From contig JAXMAR010000005.1 of NCBI GenBank assembly GCA_046350295.1, positions 124,001 to 188,000 on the forward strand: a stretch of DNA of 64,000 bases. The letters are read 5' to 3'. The stretch is from JAXMAR01 sp046350295 (GTDB lineage Bacteria; Planctomycetota; Planctomycetia; Gemmatales; Gemmataceae). Below the pieces are notes generated by a model. It had not been told where the DNA came from. It did not search any database and saw only the letters and a program-made list of their open reading frames with translations. This document shows, in pieces, positions 23,765 through 33,118 of this stretch (position 1 is its first letter; each line of letters opens with the position of its first letter). The position numbers and the translations under genes were made by a program.

Positions 23765-24198
23765 TGCGCGCCATCCTCGACACGAACGTCGTCGTGCAAT
23801 CCGTCATCAGCTCTGCGCATACGGCGCCGGCTCGGACGCTGGATGCCCTTCACGCCGGAGTGTTTCAGCTCGTCTACTCTGCCGCGATCATTGACGAGTG
23901 GCTCGACGTGTTGAACCTGCCGGCCATGAGGACTCGGCACGGGATGTCGGACGATGAGTTGGTCGAGTTTGTCGCTTCGCTGATCGTCAGGGCGGAATCG
24001 TGGCCGGGTCGCACGGCGGTTTCTCCGAGCCTGACACGCGATCTGACGGATACCAAGTTCGCCTCTCTTGCGCTCGAGTCCGAAGCCGACTTCCTTGTCA
24101 GCAATGACCACCGTCACCTCTTGCCGCTCAAGACAATCGGCAAGACGAAGGTGGTCACGCCCGCGGCTTTTCTGCGTGCCCTGGATGCGGAGCGATAG
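23764..24198 (+). CDS. PIN-domain toxin (COG1569-type ribonuclease)
   Basis: The 144-residue protein has the PIN core: MRAILDTNVVVQSVISS with the first Asp, an acidic residue in SAAIIDEWLDVL, and the C-terminal acidic pair in RDLTDTKFASLALESEADFL followed by VSNDHRHLL. PIN toxins cleave RNA using a metal held by these acidic residues. All look present, so the toxin is likely active, unlike the VapC relic at 11.9 kb. prfA follows 31 bases later. Confidence 0.85.
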   Translation: MRAILDTNVVVQSVISSAHTAPARTLDALHAGVFQLVYSAAIIDEWLDVLNLPAMRTRHGMSDDELVEFVASLIVRAESWPGRTAVSPSLTRDLTDTKFASLALESEADFLVSNDHRHLLPLKTIGKTKVVTPAAFLRALDAER

Positions 24199-24229
24199 GA
24201 TAGCAGTGGTCGAATCAAAAGGTCCCCTC

Positions 24230-25342
<1,113 letters not shown>

Positions 25343-25400
25343 CAAGCCGCGCCCAAAGGCAAGGTGCGCGATTTGGCAACGATTTGAACTCTGCCCGGAT

Positions 25401-25633
25401 GCTCCAAAAAGAAAGAGGCTTGGATTCAGCCCGAAGGACTCCAACAAGAAAGCGGCTTGGGTTAGCCCGAAGGACTCCAACAAGAAAGCGGCTTGGGTTA
25501 GCCCGAAGGGCTCCAACAAGAAAGCGGCTTGGGTTAGCCCGAAGGGCTCCAACAAGAAAGCGGCTTGGGTTAGCCCGAAGGGCTCCAACAAGAAAGCGGC
25601 TTGGGTTAGCCCGAAGGGCTCCAACAAGAAAGC
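25401..25633. repeat. Tandem array of 36-bp units
   Basis: Five full units at 25428, 25464, 25500, 25536 and 25572 and a partial sixth at 25608 start AGCCCGAAGGGCTCCAACAA. The first two carry GGACT instead of GGGCT. A degenerate unit precedes them at 25401. Confidence 0.95.
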
Positions 25634-26027
25634 CCAGGGCAACGCCCTGGGAAGAGGCGGTGTTGCAACCGAGCCCTGCAAGGGCGAAACAACGGCGGCG
25701 TTTGTTTCGCCCTTACAGGGCTATTGTCGCAACCTGCCGCAGACCCCAGGGCGTTGCCCTGGGCTGAATTGTTTTGGCCCCAAAAGGGCCCTTTTTGGAG
25801 GCCCTTTGGGGCCCCCTTCGGGCTCCTTTGGGCCCCTTTGGCTCCTTGGATTTAGCCCGAAGGGCTCCAACAAGAAAGCCCAGGGCAACGCCCTGGGAAG
25901 AGGCGGTGTTGCAACCGAGCCCTGCAAGGGCGAAACAACGGCGGCGCTTGTTTCGCCCTTACAGGGCTATTGTCGCAACCTGCCGCAGACCCCAGGGCGT
26001 TGCCCTGGGCTGAATTGTTTTGGCCCC
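25608..26027. repeat. 174-bp direct duplication with nested palindromes
   Basis: The copies at 25608-25781 and 25854-26027 differ at only one position that I can see. Each copy has two outer 19-bp arms that are complementary to each other and individually palindromic (CCCAGGGC with GCCCTGGG), and an inner pair around AAGGGCGAAAC/GTTTCGCCC. The whole module can fold into a long stem. The 72-bp spacer between copies is GGCCC/CCTTTGGG-rich. Confidence 0.92.
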
Positions 26028-26051
26028 GTCGGGGCCCCCTTGGGCCCCCTT

Positions 26052-26128
26052 GGGTTCCTTTTGGGTTCCTTTTGGGTTCCTTTTGGGTTCCTTTTGGGTT
26101 CCTTTTGGGTTCCTTTTGGGTTCCTTTT
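26052..26128. repeat. Seven tandem copies of an 11-bp unit
   Basis: GGGTTCCTTTT is repeated seven times with no change, starting every 11 bases from 26052. The array ends about 110 bases before the esterase ATG. Confidence 0.95.
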
Positions 26129-26236
26129 GGGGCCTTATGGGGGGTGCCTCGTTTGACTACCCGATCTTGCTGCAGAATCGAATATCGTCATATAGGCGCA
26201 AGGCGCCTCAGTTCCGCGCGAGCCTGGGAGAAAATC

Positions 26237-27121
26237 ATGCGCTCTCTTTTCTTCACCCCCGTCCTCGGTCTGTTCTTGGTCGGGATTGCTCCCGCTTTGA
26301 CGCAGGCAGAGCCGAAACCCGAGCGCGTCGGCCTCTGGAACAAGCGCGCCCCAGTCGGCGACGGCACGTTTCAGGAAACCGAGGTCTGGATCACGGTCCA
26401 TCGTCCCGAGAAGCCCAACGGCGCCGCCATCGTGATCTGCCCCGGCGGCGGCTATGGCGGCCTCGTCACGGGCGCCGAGGGGCACGGCATCGCCTCCTGG
26501 CTCAACCGTCACGGCATCACGGGCGTCGTGCTGGAATATCGCCTGCCCGCGGGCCGCTGGCGGGTCCCGCTCCTCGATGCCCAGCGAGCGATCCGCACCG
26601 TACGGGCCCGGGCCAAGGAATGGGACCTCGACCCTGCGCGCATCGGCATCATGGGCTTCTCGGCGGGCGGACACCTAGCCTCGACGGCCGGCACGCATTT
26701 CGATACGGGGAACACCGATGCGAAGGATCCGGTGGAACGCATCAGCTGCCGGCCCGATTTCATGATCCTCGTCTATCCGGTCATCACCATGGGAGAGAAA
26801 GGGCACGCCGGCTCGCGCACCAATCTGCTAGGCAAGGCGCCGGATGCCAAGCTGATCGAGCAGTTTTCCAATGAGAAGCAAGTCACCGCGCAAACCCCAC
26901 CCACCTTTCTAGCGCACGCCAAGGACGACCGGCCCGTGCCGCCCGAGAACAGCCGCATGTTTTTCGACGCTCTCCGCGCCCACAAGGTCCCGGCCGAGTT
27001 CCTGGAGCTTGCGTCGGGCGGCCACGGGCTCAACGGCTACAAGGGGCCGATGTGGGACGCCTGGCAGGCGCGCTCACTGGCCTGGTTGGCCGAGATGAAG
27101 CTCGTACCCGGGTCGAAGTGA
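26237..27121 (+). CDS. Secreted alpha/beta-hydrolase (acetyl-xylan-esterase-like)
   Basis: The 294-residue protein has a signal peptide (FFTPVLGLFLVGIAPALTQA). In the fold, the oxyanion loop is CPGGGYGGLVTGAEGHGIAS, the nucleophile elbow is GFSAGGHLAS, the Asp lies in HAKDDRPVPP and the His in ASGGHGLNGYK: a full Ser-Asp-His triad. Such enzymes deacetylate plant polysaccharides or related sugars outside the cytoplasm. GGGAG lies 8 bases before the ATG. The promoter would lie in or just after the repeat array. Confidence 0.88.
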   Translation: MRSLFFTPVLGLFLVGIAPALTQAEPKPERVGLWNKRAPVGDGTFQETEVWITVHRPEKPNGAAIVICPGGGYGGLVTGAEGHGIASWLNRHGITGVVLEYRLPAGRWRVPLLDAQRAIRTVRARAKEWDLDPARIGIMGFSAGGHLASTAGTHFDTGNTDAKDPVERISCRPDFMILVYPVITMGEKGHAGSRTNLLGKAPDAKLIEQFSNEKQVTAQTPPTFLAHAKDDRPVPPENSRMFFDALRAHKVPAEFLELASGGHGLNGYKGPMWDAWQARSLAWLAEMKLVPGSK

Positions 27122-27379
27122 TCGACAAGCCGCGCGCTGCGCGCGTGGCGGCAATCCCCCTGATTCATCCATTAATTAGACCCTTTATTTTTTTTTGGAT
27201 TTCTTTCATTCCTCATCTTGCAACACGACTTCGCCTCGTTTAGGATTTCACGTAACTCGCTAGTTTCGGCCGGGAAGGCCGCCTCTCCATCCGTGCGATT
27301 CGACGTGGAAGCCATTTGTTCTGGCCCCCGCGTGGGGACCGATTTTTTTTGTTTCGTTCATTAAGATGAGGGGAATGCC

Positions 27380-28303
27380 ATGCGTAGGCGAGGTTTCACG
27401 CTCATTGAATTGCTGGTGGTGATCGCCATCATCGCGATCCTGATTGCGCTGCTGGTTCCGGCGGTGCAGAAGGTCCGCGAGGCGGCCGCCCGGACGCAAT
27501 GCTTGAACAACCTCAAGCAGATCGCTCTGGCCGCACACAGCTACCACGACGTGAACAAGAAGCTGCCCAAGGGTATCAGCACCAGCAACCCGAGCAATTA
27601 CATCTGCTCGCTGGGCTACCTCCTGCCCTACCTGGAGCAAACAAACGTCTACAACCTCTTCTCGGCGACCCTGAGCCCCAGCAGCGGCAGCTACAACACC
27701 GTCTGGTGGGGGACGACCGCGTGGAACGCCGCTCAGGCCAAGATCCCCGTCTTTGTTTGCCCCTCGGATGACGCCGATTCGCGGACCAACACCTTCGCCT
27801 ACATCTACACCACCGGCTATTCCATCACCGGCGGCTACTTCGCCAACAACACCACCCCGGCCCCGACCAACTACTTCGGCTGCGCCGGCATCATCGGCGA
27901 CCCGGGCGACACCTACTACGGCCCCTACAAGGGCATGTTCTACACGAATAACCAGGTCAAGCTGACGACCATCACGGATGGCACCTCCAACACCCTCATG
28001 TACGGCGAGGGCTGCGGCGACCAGTTCAGCATCGCCGGTGGCTTCCGCGCTTCCTGGATGGGCGGCGGCGTGCTCTGCACCTACTGGGGTACCGCTCCCT
28101 ACGGCACCAACTCCAGCAACATAAAGTACACCACCTGGCACCAGTACGGCAGCAAGCACACCGGCGTCGTGTGCTTCGCCTTCGGCGACGCTTCGGTTCG
28201 CCCGGTCTCGGCGACCTACGCCGCGGGTGGCGCTCCCGGCCAGCCCTGGTGGGCGGCCAGCGGCTACAGCGACGGCGCCAGCTACAACACCAACGATCTC
28301 TAA
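27380..28303 (+). CDS. DUF1559 protein with prepilin-type N-terminus
   Basis: The 307-residue protein starts MRRRGFTLIELLVVIAIIAI, a class III (type IV pilin-like) leader with cleavage before Phe6 and a glutamate at +5. The DUF1559 domain follows (QCLNNLKQIALAAHSYHDVN, and near the end FAFGDASVRPVSATYAAGG). These are massively expanded in planctomycetes and are probably pseudopilins assembled by a type II secretion-like machine. GAGGGGAATGCC precedes the ATG. The small lipoprotein behind it is the usual partner. Confidence 0.93.
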   Translation: MRRRGFTLIELLVVIAIIAILIALLVPAVQKVREAAARTQCLNNLKQIALAAHSYHDVNKKLPKGISTSNPSNYICSLGYLLPYLEQTNVYNLFSATLSPSSGSYNTVWWGTTAWNAAQAKIPVFVCPSDDADSRTNTFAYIYTTGYSITGGYFANNTTPAPTNYFGCAGIIGDPGDTYYGPYKGMFYTNNQVKLTTITDGTSNTLMYGEGCGDQFSIAGGFRASWMGGGVLCTYWGTAPYGTNSSNIKYTTWHQYGSKHTGVVCFAFGDASVRPVSATYAAGGAPGQPWWAASGYSDGASYNTNDL

Positions 28304-28354
28304 GACCGAAGCCAGGGCTCGCGCGGGACAGTTCCCTCGCGAGACCAGGCGCCC

Positions 28355-28543
28355 ATGAGGAAGAAAATGATCCGGACGCTCCTTTGTTTCTCTCTCCTTC
28401 TCGTTTTGAGTTTCAGCGCGGGCTGCGGCAACAACAAGACCGAAGCCGTCATACCCACGAAGTTCGAACCGCCGCCCACCTCCGGACCGATCGGCGTCGG
28501 CACCGGCGACAAGAAGCCGGGCGTCGATGTGCCCAAGAAGTAA
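28355..28543 (+). CDS. Small lipoprotein
   Basis: The 62-residue protein has a lipoprotein signal (LLCFSLLLVLSFSAGC, lipid Cys at about residue 24). The mature part is short and Pro/Lys-rich, with no fold. It lies 51 bases after the DUF1559 gene, as is common in planctomycetes, and a clean terminator follows, so the two probably form one operon. Confidence 0.75.
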   Translation: MRKKMIRTLLCFSLLLVLSFSAGCGNNKTEAVIPTKFEPPPTSGPIGVGTGDKKPGVDVPKK

Positions 28544-28566
28544 CCGGTAGGCGACCTCTCCCGAGA

Positions 28567-28603
28567 AAGGCCCGCATGCGAACGACGCATGCGGGCCTTC
28601 TTG
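28567..28603 (+). terminator. Rho-independent terminator
   Basis: A perfect 13-bp stem, AAGGCCCGCATGC with GCATGCGGGCCTT, has a 7-base loop and is followed by CTTGCTT. It closes the DUF1559-lipoprotein operon. Confidence 0.85.
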
Positions 28604-28656
28604 CTTCCGCGGGACCTCACACGCTCCCTATGGCCGACTGGCGTTCTGTCCAAGCG

Positions 28657-28768
28657 TCACGACGGCGGTTTGTTCCCGTCCTCGAGGATAGGAGTGTGCT
28701 GGATCTCGCCGCGCAACTCCTTGCCGAGGGCGCCCTTGGTGGCGGCCGTAGAAGAAGTAGATCACCGA
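28657..28768 (-). pseudogene. Decayed copy of the 3' end of the amino-acid permease gene
   Basis: This stretch aligns with about 29647-29775 in the same orientation. Shared blocks are TCACGACGGCGG, GTGCTGGATCTCGCCGCGCA and CCGTAGAAGAAGTAGAT, with small gaps. It encodes a broken form of the permease tail and overlaps the last codons of the nucleoside phosphorylase. Confidence 0.7.
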
Positions 28769-29544
28769 GCCGAGCTATTCTCGCGGCCGACGGCGCCCGC
28801 CACCCGCAACGCCAACCGGATCACCGCCTCGTTCGCCGCTTCCCGCCGCACGTCTTTCTCGGCGTCCGTCAGCAGAAGATGCTCGCGGCGCCGCGGATTG
28901 TCGAAAACGTAGAGCAGCGCCGCTCGCTTCATGCCGAAATGCTCCGCGACGGCGAAGGTCGTCGCCGTCTCCATATCGACCGCCCCGAACCCGTCCGCCG
29001 CCCAGCGCTCCAGGTCGGTGGCGCTCTCGGCCAGGAGGGCCGCCGTCGTGAAGATCTTGCCCCGCTTGGGCGGGCCTGCCGCCTGTTCCACGCACGCCTT
29101 GCCGATTCGCTGCGTGAGATCGGCGCTGGCTTGAACCCACGGGCCGTCGCTCTTGTAATACTGGGCCGCTCCCTCGCCGCAGAACGCCGCCTCGGCCACG
29201 AAGAGGTCTCCCGCCTGCAATTCGTTCGCCAACCCGCCGCAGTTGCCGATCTGAATCACCGCTGTCGTCCCGAGGACGCCGAAGACGTGGGTAATCTCCG
29301 ACGCCATGCTCGCCCCGTAGACCGAGGCGTAGCCGACGTCGACGCCACCGACCCGGCCGATCAGCACGTCCTCGAAGATGCCGTTGGGTGCGCCGACTTC
29401 GAGAACGTCGTCGAAGAAAGGCAGCATCGCCTCGTAACGCCGCAGCAGATTCCGCGTGCCGCGCAGGATGAGGACGGCGGGCACGCGCTCGGCGGGAATG
29501 CCGAGGATGGAGAGCCAATCGGAGCGCGTCAGATCGCGGAGCAA
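28762..29544 (-). CDS. Nucleoside phosphorylase family protein
   Basis: The roughly 260-residue protein is of the PNP/UDP family: VAVLILRG-like start, EVGAPNGIFEDVLIG, VYGASMASEITHVFGVLGTT, QIGNCGGLANELQAGDLFVA with the phosphate-binding Gly-rich turn, and WAADGFGAVDMETATTFAVA, where the ME pair contacts the ribose. It would split nucleosides to base and sugar phosphate. No ATG precedes the domain outside a repeat. The TTG at 29544 with GGAGAAAGG upstream is preferred; an ATG at 29616 lies inside the hairpin repeat. The last six codons run into the duplicated permease tail. Confidence 0.82.
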   Translation of the reverse strand: MLRDLTRSDWLSILGIPAERVPAVLILRGTRNLLRRYEAMLPFFDDVLEVGAPNGIFEDVLIGRVGGVDVGYASVYGASMASEITHVFGVLGTTAVIQIGNCGGLANELQAGDLFVAEAAFCGEGAAQYYKSDGPWVQASADLTQRIGKACVEQAAGPPKRGKIFTTAALLAESATDLERWAADGFGAVDMETATTFAVAEHFGMKRAALLYVFDNPRRREHLLLTDAEKDVRREAANEAVIRLALRVAGAVGRENSSAR

Positions 29545-29560
29545 GGCGCCTTTCTCCAAC

Positions 29561-29642
29561 GGCGAGCGTCGAGGCGTAAGCCCGACGTGGACGCGAACGT
29601 TCGGCGCGACTTTCATGTCGGGCTTGCGCCTCGACGCTCGCC
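29561..29642. repeat. 82-bp inverted repeat R3, copy 1
   Basis: The 29-bp arms (29561-29589 and 29614-29642) begin GGCGAGCGTCGAGG. They differ at two positions around a 24-base loop. A second copy, inverted, lies at 53342-53422. It fills the gap between the permease and phosphorylase genes. Confidence 0.85.
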
Positions 29643-29645
29643 TTC

Positions 29646-31208
29646 TCACGACGGCGGCTTGTTCCCCTCTTCGAGGATCGAAGGCGGCGTCAGGCCATGG
29701 TGCTGGATCTCGCCGCGCAGCTCCTTGCCGAGCGTGGAGTGATGCCGGCCGTAGAAGAAGTAGATGCACAGGCCGATGATCAGCCAGCCGACGAGGCGGA
29801 GCCAGTTGCCTTCGGGCAAGGAGAGCATGAGCATCAGGCAGAGGGCGATGCCGGCAATGGGAACCGCGGGGACGAAGGGACAGCGGAAGGGGCGCTCGGC
29901 GGTCGGGTCGGTCTTGCGCATGATGAGGACGGCGCCGCAGACGATGACGAAGGCGAACAGGGTGCCGATGTTCGCGAGTTCGAGCAGGGCGTCGATCGGC
30001 AACAGGCCCGCCATGACCGAGACGAACACGCCGATGGCCATCGTGCTCTTCCACGGCGTGCGGAAGCGCGGATGCACGTCGGCGAAGAACTTCTTGGGTA
30101 CCAGGCCGTCGCGGGCCATGGCCAGGAAGACGCGCGGGCCGCTCAGCATCATGACCAAAAGCACGGAGGTGATGCCTGCCACGCCCGCGGTCGCGATGAT
30201 AACCTCCGCCCAGTGCAGCCCCGCATTCTTGAAAGCGCTCGAGACGCCGGCGTCCACGTCGATCTGCTTGTACGGAACCATGCCGGTCAGCACCGCCACC
30301 ACCGCGACATAGAGCACGGTGCAAATCAACAACGATGCGATGATGCCGATCGGAACGTCGCGTTGCGGCGCCCGCGCCTCCTCCGCGTGCGTGGAGACCG
30401 AGTCGAAGCCGATGTAAGCAAAGAAGATGATCGCCGCTCCGGCCAGCATGCCGACCGGCCTGCCTCCCTGCGTCTCGCCAAGCGTGAGCTCCGGGATGCC
30501 GAACAGGCTGAAGCCCCCGTAGCCGTAGGGAGCGAAGTCACCCGTCCAGTTCGCGGGATTGATGTAGAAAGCGCCGACGATGATGACGAAGAGGACCGCC
30601 CCGACCTTGACTCCCACCATGATCGCGTTGAACGTGGCGGATTCGGAAATGCCTTTGATAAGGACGGCGGTGACGATGATGACGATCAACACCGCGGGCA
30701 GGTTGACAATCGACCCGGTCAACTCAAAGGTGTTGGTCGCCTCATGAAAACGCCAGGGGGGCGCGCTGAGCCATTTGGGGAAGTAAATATTTACCTTGGC
30801 GAGAACGGCTTGAAAGTAACCGGACCAGCCGTTCGCCACGGTCGCCGAGCCAACCGCGTATTCCAGCACCAGGTCCCAGCCGATGATCCAGGCGAAGAGT
30901 TCGCCCATCGTCGTGTAGGCGTAGGTGTACGCGCTGCCGGCGACGGGCGCCATGGAGGCGAACTCTGCATAACAGAGCGCGGCGAAGATGCAGGTGATGC
31001 CGGCGATGACGTAGGAGATCATGAGCGCCGGACCAGCGGTGTTGTTCGCCGCCTTGCCCGTCGAGACGAAGATGCCGGCGCCGATGATCGCGCCGACGCC
31101 CAGGGCCGTCAACGTCACCGGCCCTAGCACCCGCTTCAGGCGATTGTCCCCCTTCATGTCCTCGAGCAGGACCTTGAGCGATTTGCGAGCGAACAGCTGT
31201 TTCATCAT
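29646..31208 (-). CDS. APC-superfamily amino-acid permease (cationic amino-acid transporter type)
   Basis: The 520-residue protein has about 12-14 membrane helices. Helix 1 holds the APC signature GVGAIIGAGIFVSTGKAANN; YAEFASMAPVAGSAYTYAYT and IIGWDLVLEYAVGSATVANG follow, all typical of the CAT subgroup. It probably imports amino acids by proton or gradient coupling. The C-terminal cytoplasmic tail (GRHHSTLGKELRGEIQHHGL) is also found, decayed, 1 kb downstream. Confidence 0.92.
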   Translation of the reverse strand: MMKQLFARKSLKVLLEDMKGDNRLKRVLGPVTLTALGVGAIIGAGIFVSTGKAANNTAGPALMISYVIAGITCIFAALCYAEFASMAPVAGSAYTYAYTTMGELFAWIIGWDLVLEYAVGSATVANGWSGYFQAVLAKVNIYFPKWLSAPPWRFHEATNTFELTGSIVNLPAVLIVIIVTAVLIKGISESATFNAIMVGVKVGAVLFVIIVGAFYINPANWTGDFAPYGYGGFSLFGIPELTLGETQGGRPVGMLAGAAIIFFAYIGFDSVSTHAEEARAPQRDVPIGIIASLLICTVLYVAVVAVLTGMVPYKQIDVDAGVSSAFKNAGLHWAEVIIATAGVAGITSVLLVMMLSGPRVFLAMARDGLVPKKFFADVHPRFRTPWKSTMAIGVFVSVMAGLLPIDALLELANIGTLFAFVIVCGAVLIMRKTDPTAERPFRCPFVPAVPIAGIALCLMLMLSLPEGNWLRLVGWLIIGLCIYFFYGRHHSTLGKELRGEIQHHGLTPPSILEEGNKPPS

Positions 31209-31313
31209 GGCGGTTGCGACAAGAAGAGGTGAGCGTGGCGAGCCGGTTTCCTCCCTGGAACGCCTTTACGCTACGGCCACCCGAAGAGTGCGTCAAGCGA
31301 CAAGCCACCTTGG

Positions 31314-31334
31314 CGGCACGTTTTCAACGTGCCG
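31314..31334. repeat. Short perfect hairpin
   Basis: CGGCACGTT-TTC-AACGTGCCG is a perfect 9-bp stem between the permease start and the next minus-strand gene. It has no T-tract. Confidence 0.55.
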
Positions 31335-31546
31335 GCGGCCCGGACTCCACCCGCAAACGCCCCGCACGCCCCCTAAGGCGCCTTCTTCTTCTCCGCGTGC
31401 TTCGCCCCCTCGACTTTCAACAGCACCGCGTTCGATTCATGCCAGGCCCCCTCGATCTGGACCCGCATCCGCAGCTTGGTGTCGAAGAAGACCCGCTTCT
31501 TCTCGCGAAAGTCCCAGTCCCAGACCGGACTGATCGGCGGCATCGG

Positions 31547-32005
31547 TCAGGCGATCCAGTTCCAGTAATAGCGCTTCTCGCCGGGAATCAACGTTCCTTT
31601 CTTCTCCATCGCATCGAGTAGCAAAACCTCCCGGAGCGTCTCCTTGAAAACCGTCCGCTCCTCGCCGGGCTTCAACTCCGCCGTCTTCTGCTCCTTGGGC
31701 CCGCCCCAGAAAACCAGGTTCAGCGGATGGCGAAAACTCTCGCAGAGGAGCGCCATGTCCTGCCGGAAGTTGCCGGTGTAAATCAGCGGAACCCTGATCG
31801 GCCTGTCCGAATCGTTCCGCACGACGCATTCCAGGCCGTGCTTGCCCGGTTCGAGTGGATTGAGCGTCCCTTCGAGCGAACAGCGCAACGTCACCTTCAC
31901 TCCCGGCAACGGCGGCGGCTCCTTCTTCTTCCCCCCGCCGCCGGCCGTGACCGCGGCGAGCAGGACCGCTAGCAACGAACAGACGCATCCCCGCGACATG
32001 GCCAT
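31547..32005 (-). CDS. Secreted hypothetical protein, possibly shortened by an in-frame stop
   Basis: The 152-residue protein has an N-terminal signal (VCSLLAVLLAAVTAGGGG). A beta-rich domain follows (VTLRCSLEGTLNPLEPGKHG, then VVRNDSDRPIRVPLIYTGNF) and the protein ends KRYYWNWIA. After the TGA the same frame stays open for 57 codons to 31373 and reads PMPPISPVWDWDFREKKRVF and DTKLRMRVQIEGAWHESNAV. That composition suits a continuation of the same domain, so a CGA-to-TGA change is possible. The function is unknown. Confidence 0.65.
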   Translation of the reverse strand: MAMSRGCVCSLLAVLLAAVTAGGGGKKKEPPPLPGVKVTLRCSLEGTLNPLEPGKHGLECVVRNDSDRPIRVPLIYTGNFRQDMALLCESFRHPLNLVFWGGPKEQKTAELKPGEERTVFKETLREVLLLDAMEKKGTLIPGEKRYYWNWIA

Positions 32006-32087
32006 CCTCCAGCTTTCTTTCCCGTGAAGCTCCTCTATCAGACCGTATGAAGGCCTCAGTTGGATTGGCGCGGGCGGCTCCGTTGCA

Positions 32088-33071
32088 TTATTTCGCGGCC
32101 AGCACGCGTATCACTTTGTTCCCCTTCAAGCCGCTCAGACGTTCCATGGCTTTTTCCAGTCCTCCGACAACGCATTCGGTACATCCTGAGCCATACGTTC
32201 CGAGGTTCTTGCGTGTGGTGAGCGTCACGTCGATCGGATCCCCGTCCGCTTGATAGGTCGCGTCGGTCGCGAATAAGCGGAGCTTTTGCCCCGGCTTCCA
32301 GTCGCCGGTTTGTGCCCACCAGGTCGCGAAGACCAGGAGCTTCGCCTTGTCCGCCGTGATCTCGTCGATGAAGCCCGTCACGCCCTCGCGGCGGACGCGC
32401 TCGTCGATCCCCGTCTTGGCTTCGGCTTGCAGCGTTGGCAGGCTGGCGACGTCGCTCATGAGGTGGACGATGCGGTGCTTGCCGTGGTAGACCCAGGTCA
32501 GATAGAGGTTCTCGCCGACCTTGGCGGCCGGGACAACGCCCGTCTTGCCTTTGCGCCAGACCAGGACCTTGCTGTCGAATGTGAACGCCGCGACCGTGTC
32601 GTCTAGGGGCTTGTCTCCGGCGAAGACGCGCGCGGTGAAACCCTTGTCGTCGGCGCTCAGGACGCGCCAGGCGTGGTTGTGCCCTTTCATCTGGCCGATC
32701 TCATCCTGGAAGTGGACGAGGTAGGCGCGTTTCTGCTTGTCGTCCGGGTTGAAGAAGAGGTTGACGCGCTCGCCGGGCAACAACTGATCCGGGTGGGCGC
32801 CGTAGGCGAGATGGCGATAGGTCGTCAGCCAGGGAAGGACGCGGACCTTGTACTTTTCGCCGCTCGCTTCGTGGCGGACTTCGGCGCTCCAGTTCTTGGC
32901 GTCGAACTTCTCCCAGACGTACCAGCCGCGCGTCACGCCGACGCCTCCCGGCAGGCCGAAGCGGCGCGGATGGACGGGTGAGGCGGGATCGTCCGGCGGA
33001 AGGGCGAGCGGGTCCTGGGCGTGGGCCGAGGAAATCGACAGGAATGCGAATAGAGCGAGGATGCGTGGCAT
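32088..33071 (-). CDS. Secreted hypothetical protein (327 aa)
   Basis: The protein has a signal peptide (PRILALFAFLSISSAHA) and mostly beta-structure, with segments such as VRVLPWLTTYRHLAYGAHPD, PGERVNLFFNPDD and GKTGVVPAAKVGENLYLTWV. A C-terminal CTEC motif could be a disulphide or metal site. The start at 33071 is the ATG directly before the signal peptide; a longer open frame is out of register with any domain. It lies just beyond the big PVC-type gene, separated by an arm of repeat family R4. The function is unknown. Confidence 0.72.
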   Translation of the reverse strand: MPRILALFAFLSISSAHAQDPLALPPDDPASPVHPRRFGLPGGVGVTRGWYVWEKFDAKNWSAEVRHEASGEKYKVRVLPWLTTYRHLAYGAHPDQLLPGERVNLFFNPDDKQKRAYLVHFQDEIGQMKGHNHAWRVLSADDKGFTARVFAGDKPLDDTVAAFTFDSKVLVWRKGKTGVVPAAKVGENLYLTWVYHGKHRIVHLMSDVASLPTLQAEAKTGIDERVRREGVTGFIDEITADKAKLLVFATWWAQTGDWKPGQKLRLFATDATYQADGDPIDVTLTTRKNLGTYGSGCTECVVGGLEKAMERLSGLKGNKVIRVLAAK

Positions 33072-33086
33072 CGGTAGCGTCCCTTC

Positions 33087-33117
33087 CTCCGGGGGCTTAC
33101 GCCGCCCGGCTCGCCTT
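33087..33117. repeat. Repeat R4, single arm (minus orientation)
   Basis: The minus strand reads AAGGCGAGCCGGGCGGCGTA followed by AGCCCCCGGAGG. Related copies lie at 36619-36650 (opposite orientation) and as a full hairpin at 42764-42844. A diverged relative is at 57152-57178. Confidence 0.65.
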
Positions 33118-33118
33118 G

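Noticed and set aside
25401..25633. CRISPR array at the 36-bp tandem units
   Set aside because: Units are contiguous with no unique spacers, and no cas gene is in the window.
25806..26156. Plus-strand frame with repeated GFLLGSFWVPF units
   Set aside because: It is a translation of the 11-bp repeat array; no ribosome site, and it ends without joining a gene.
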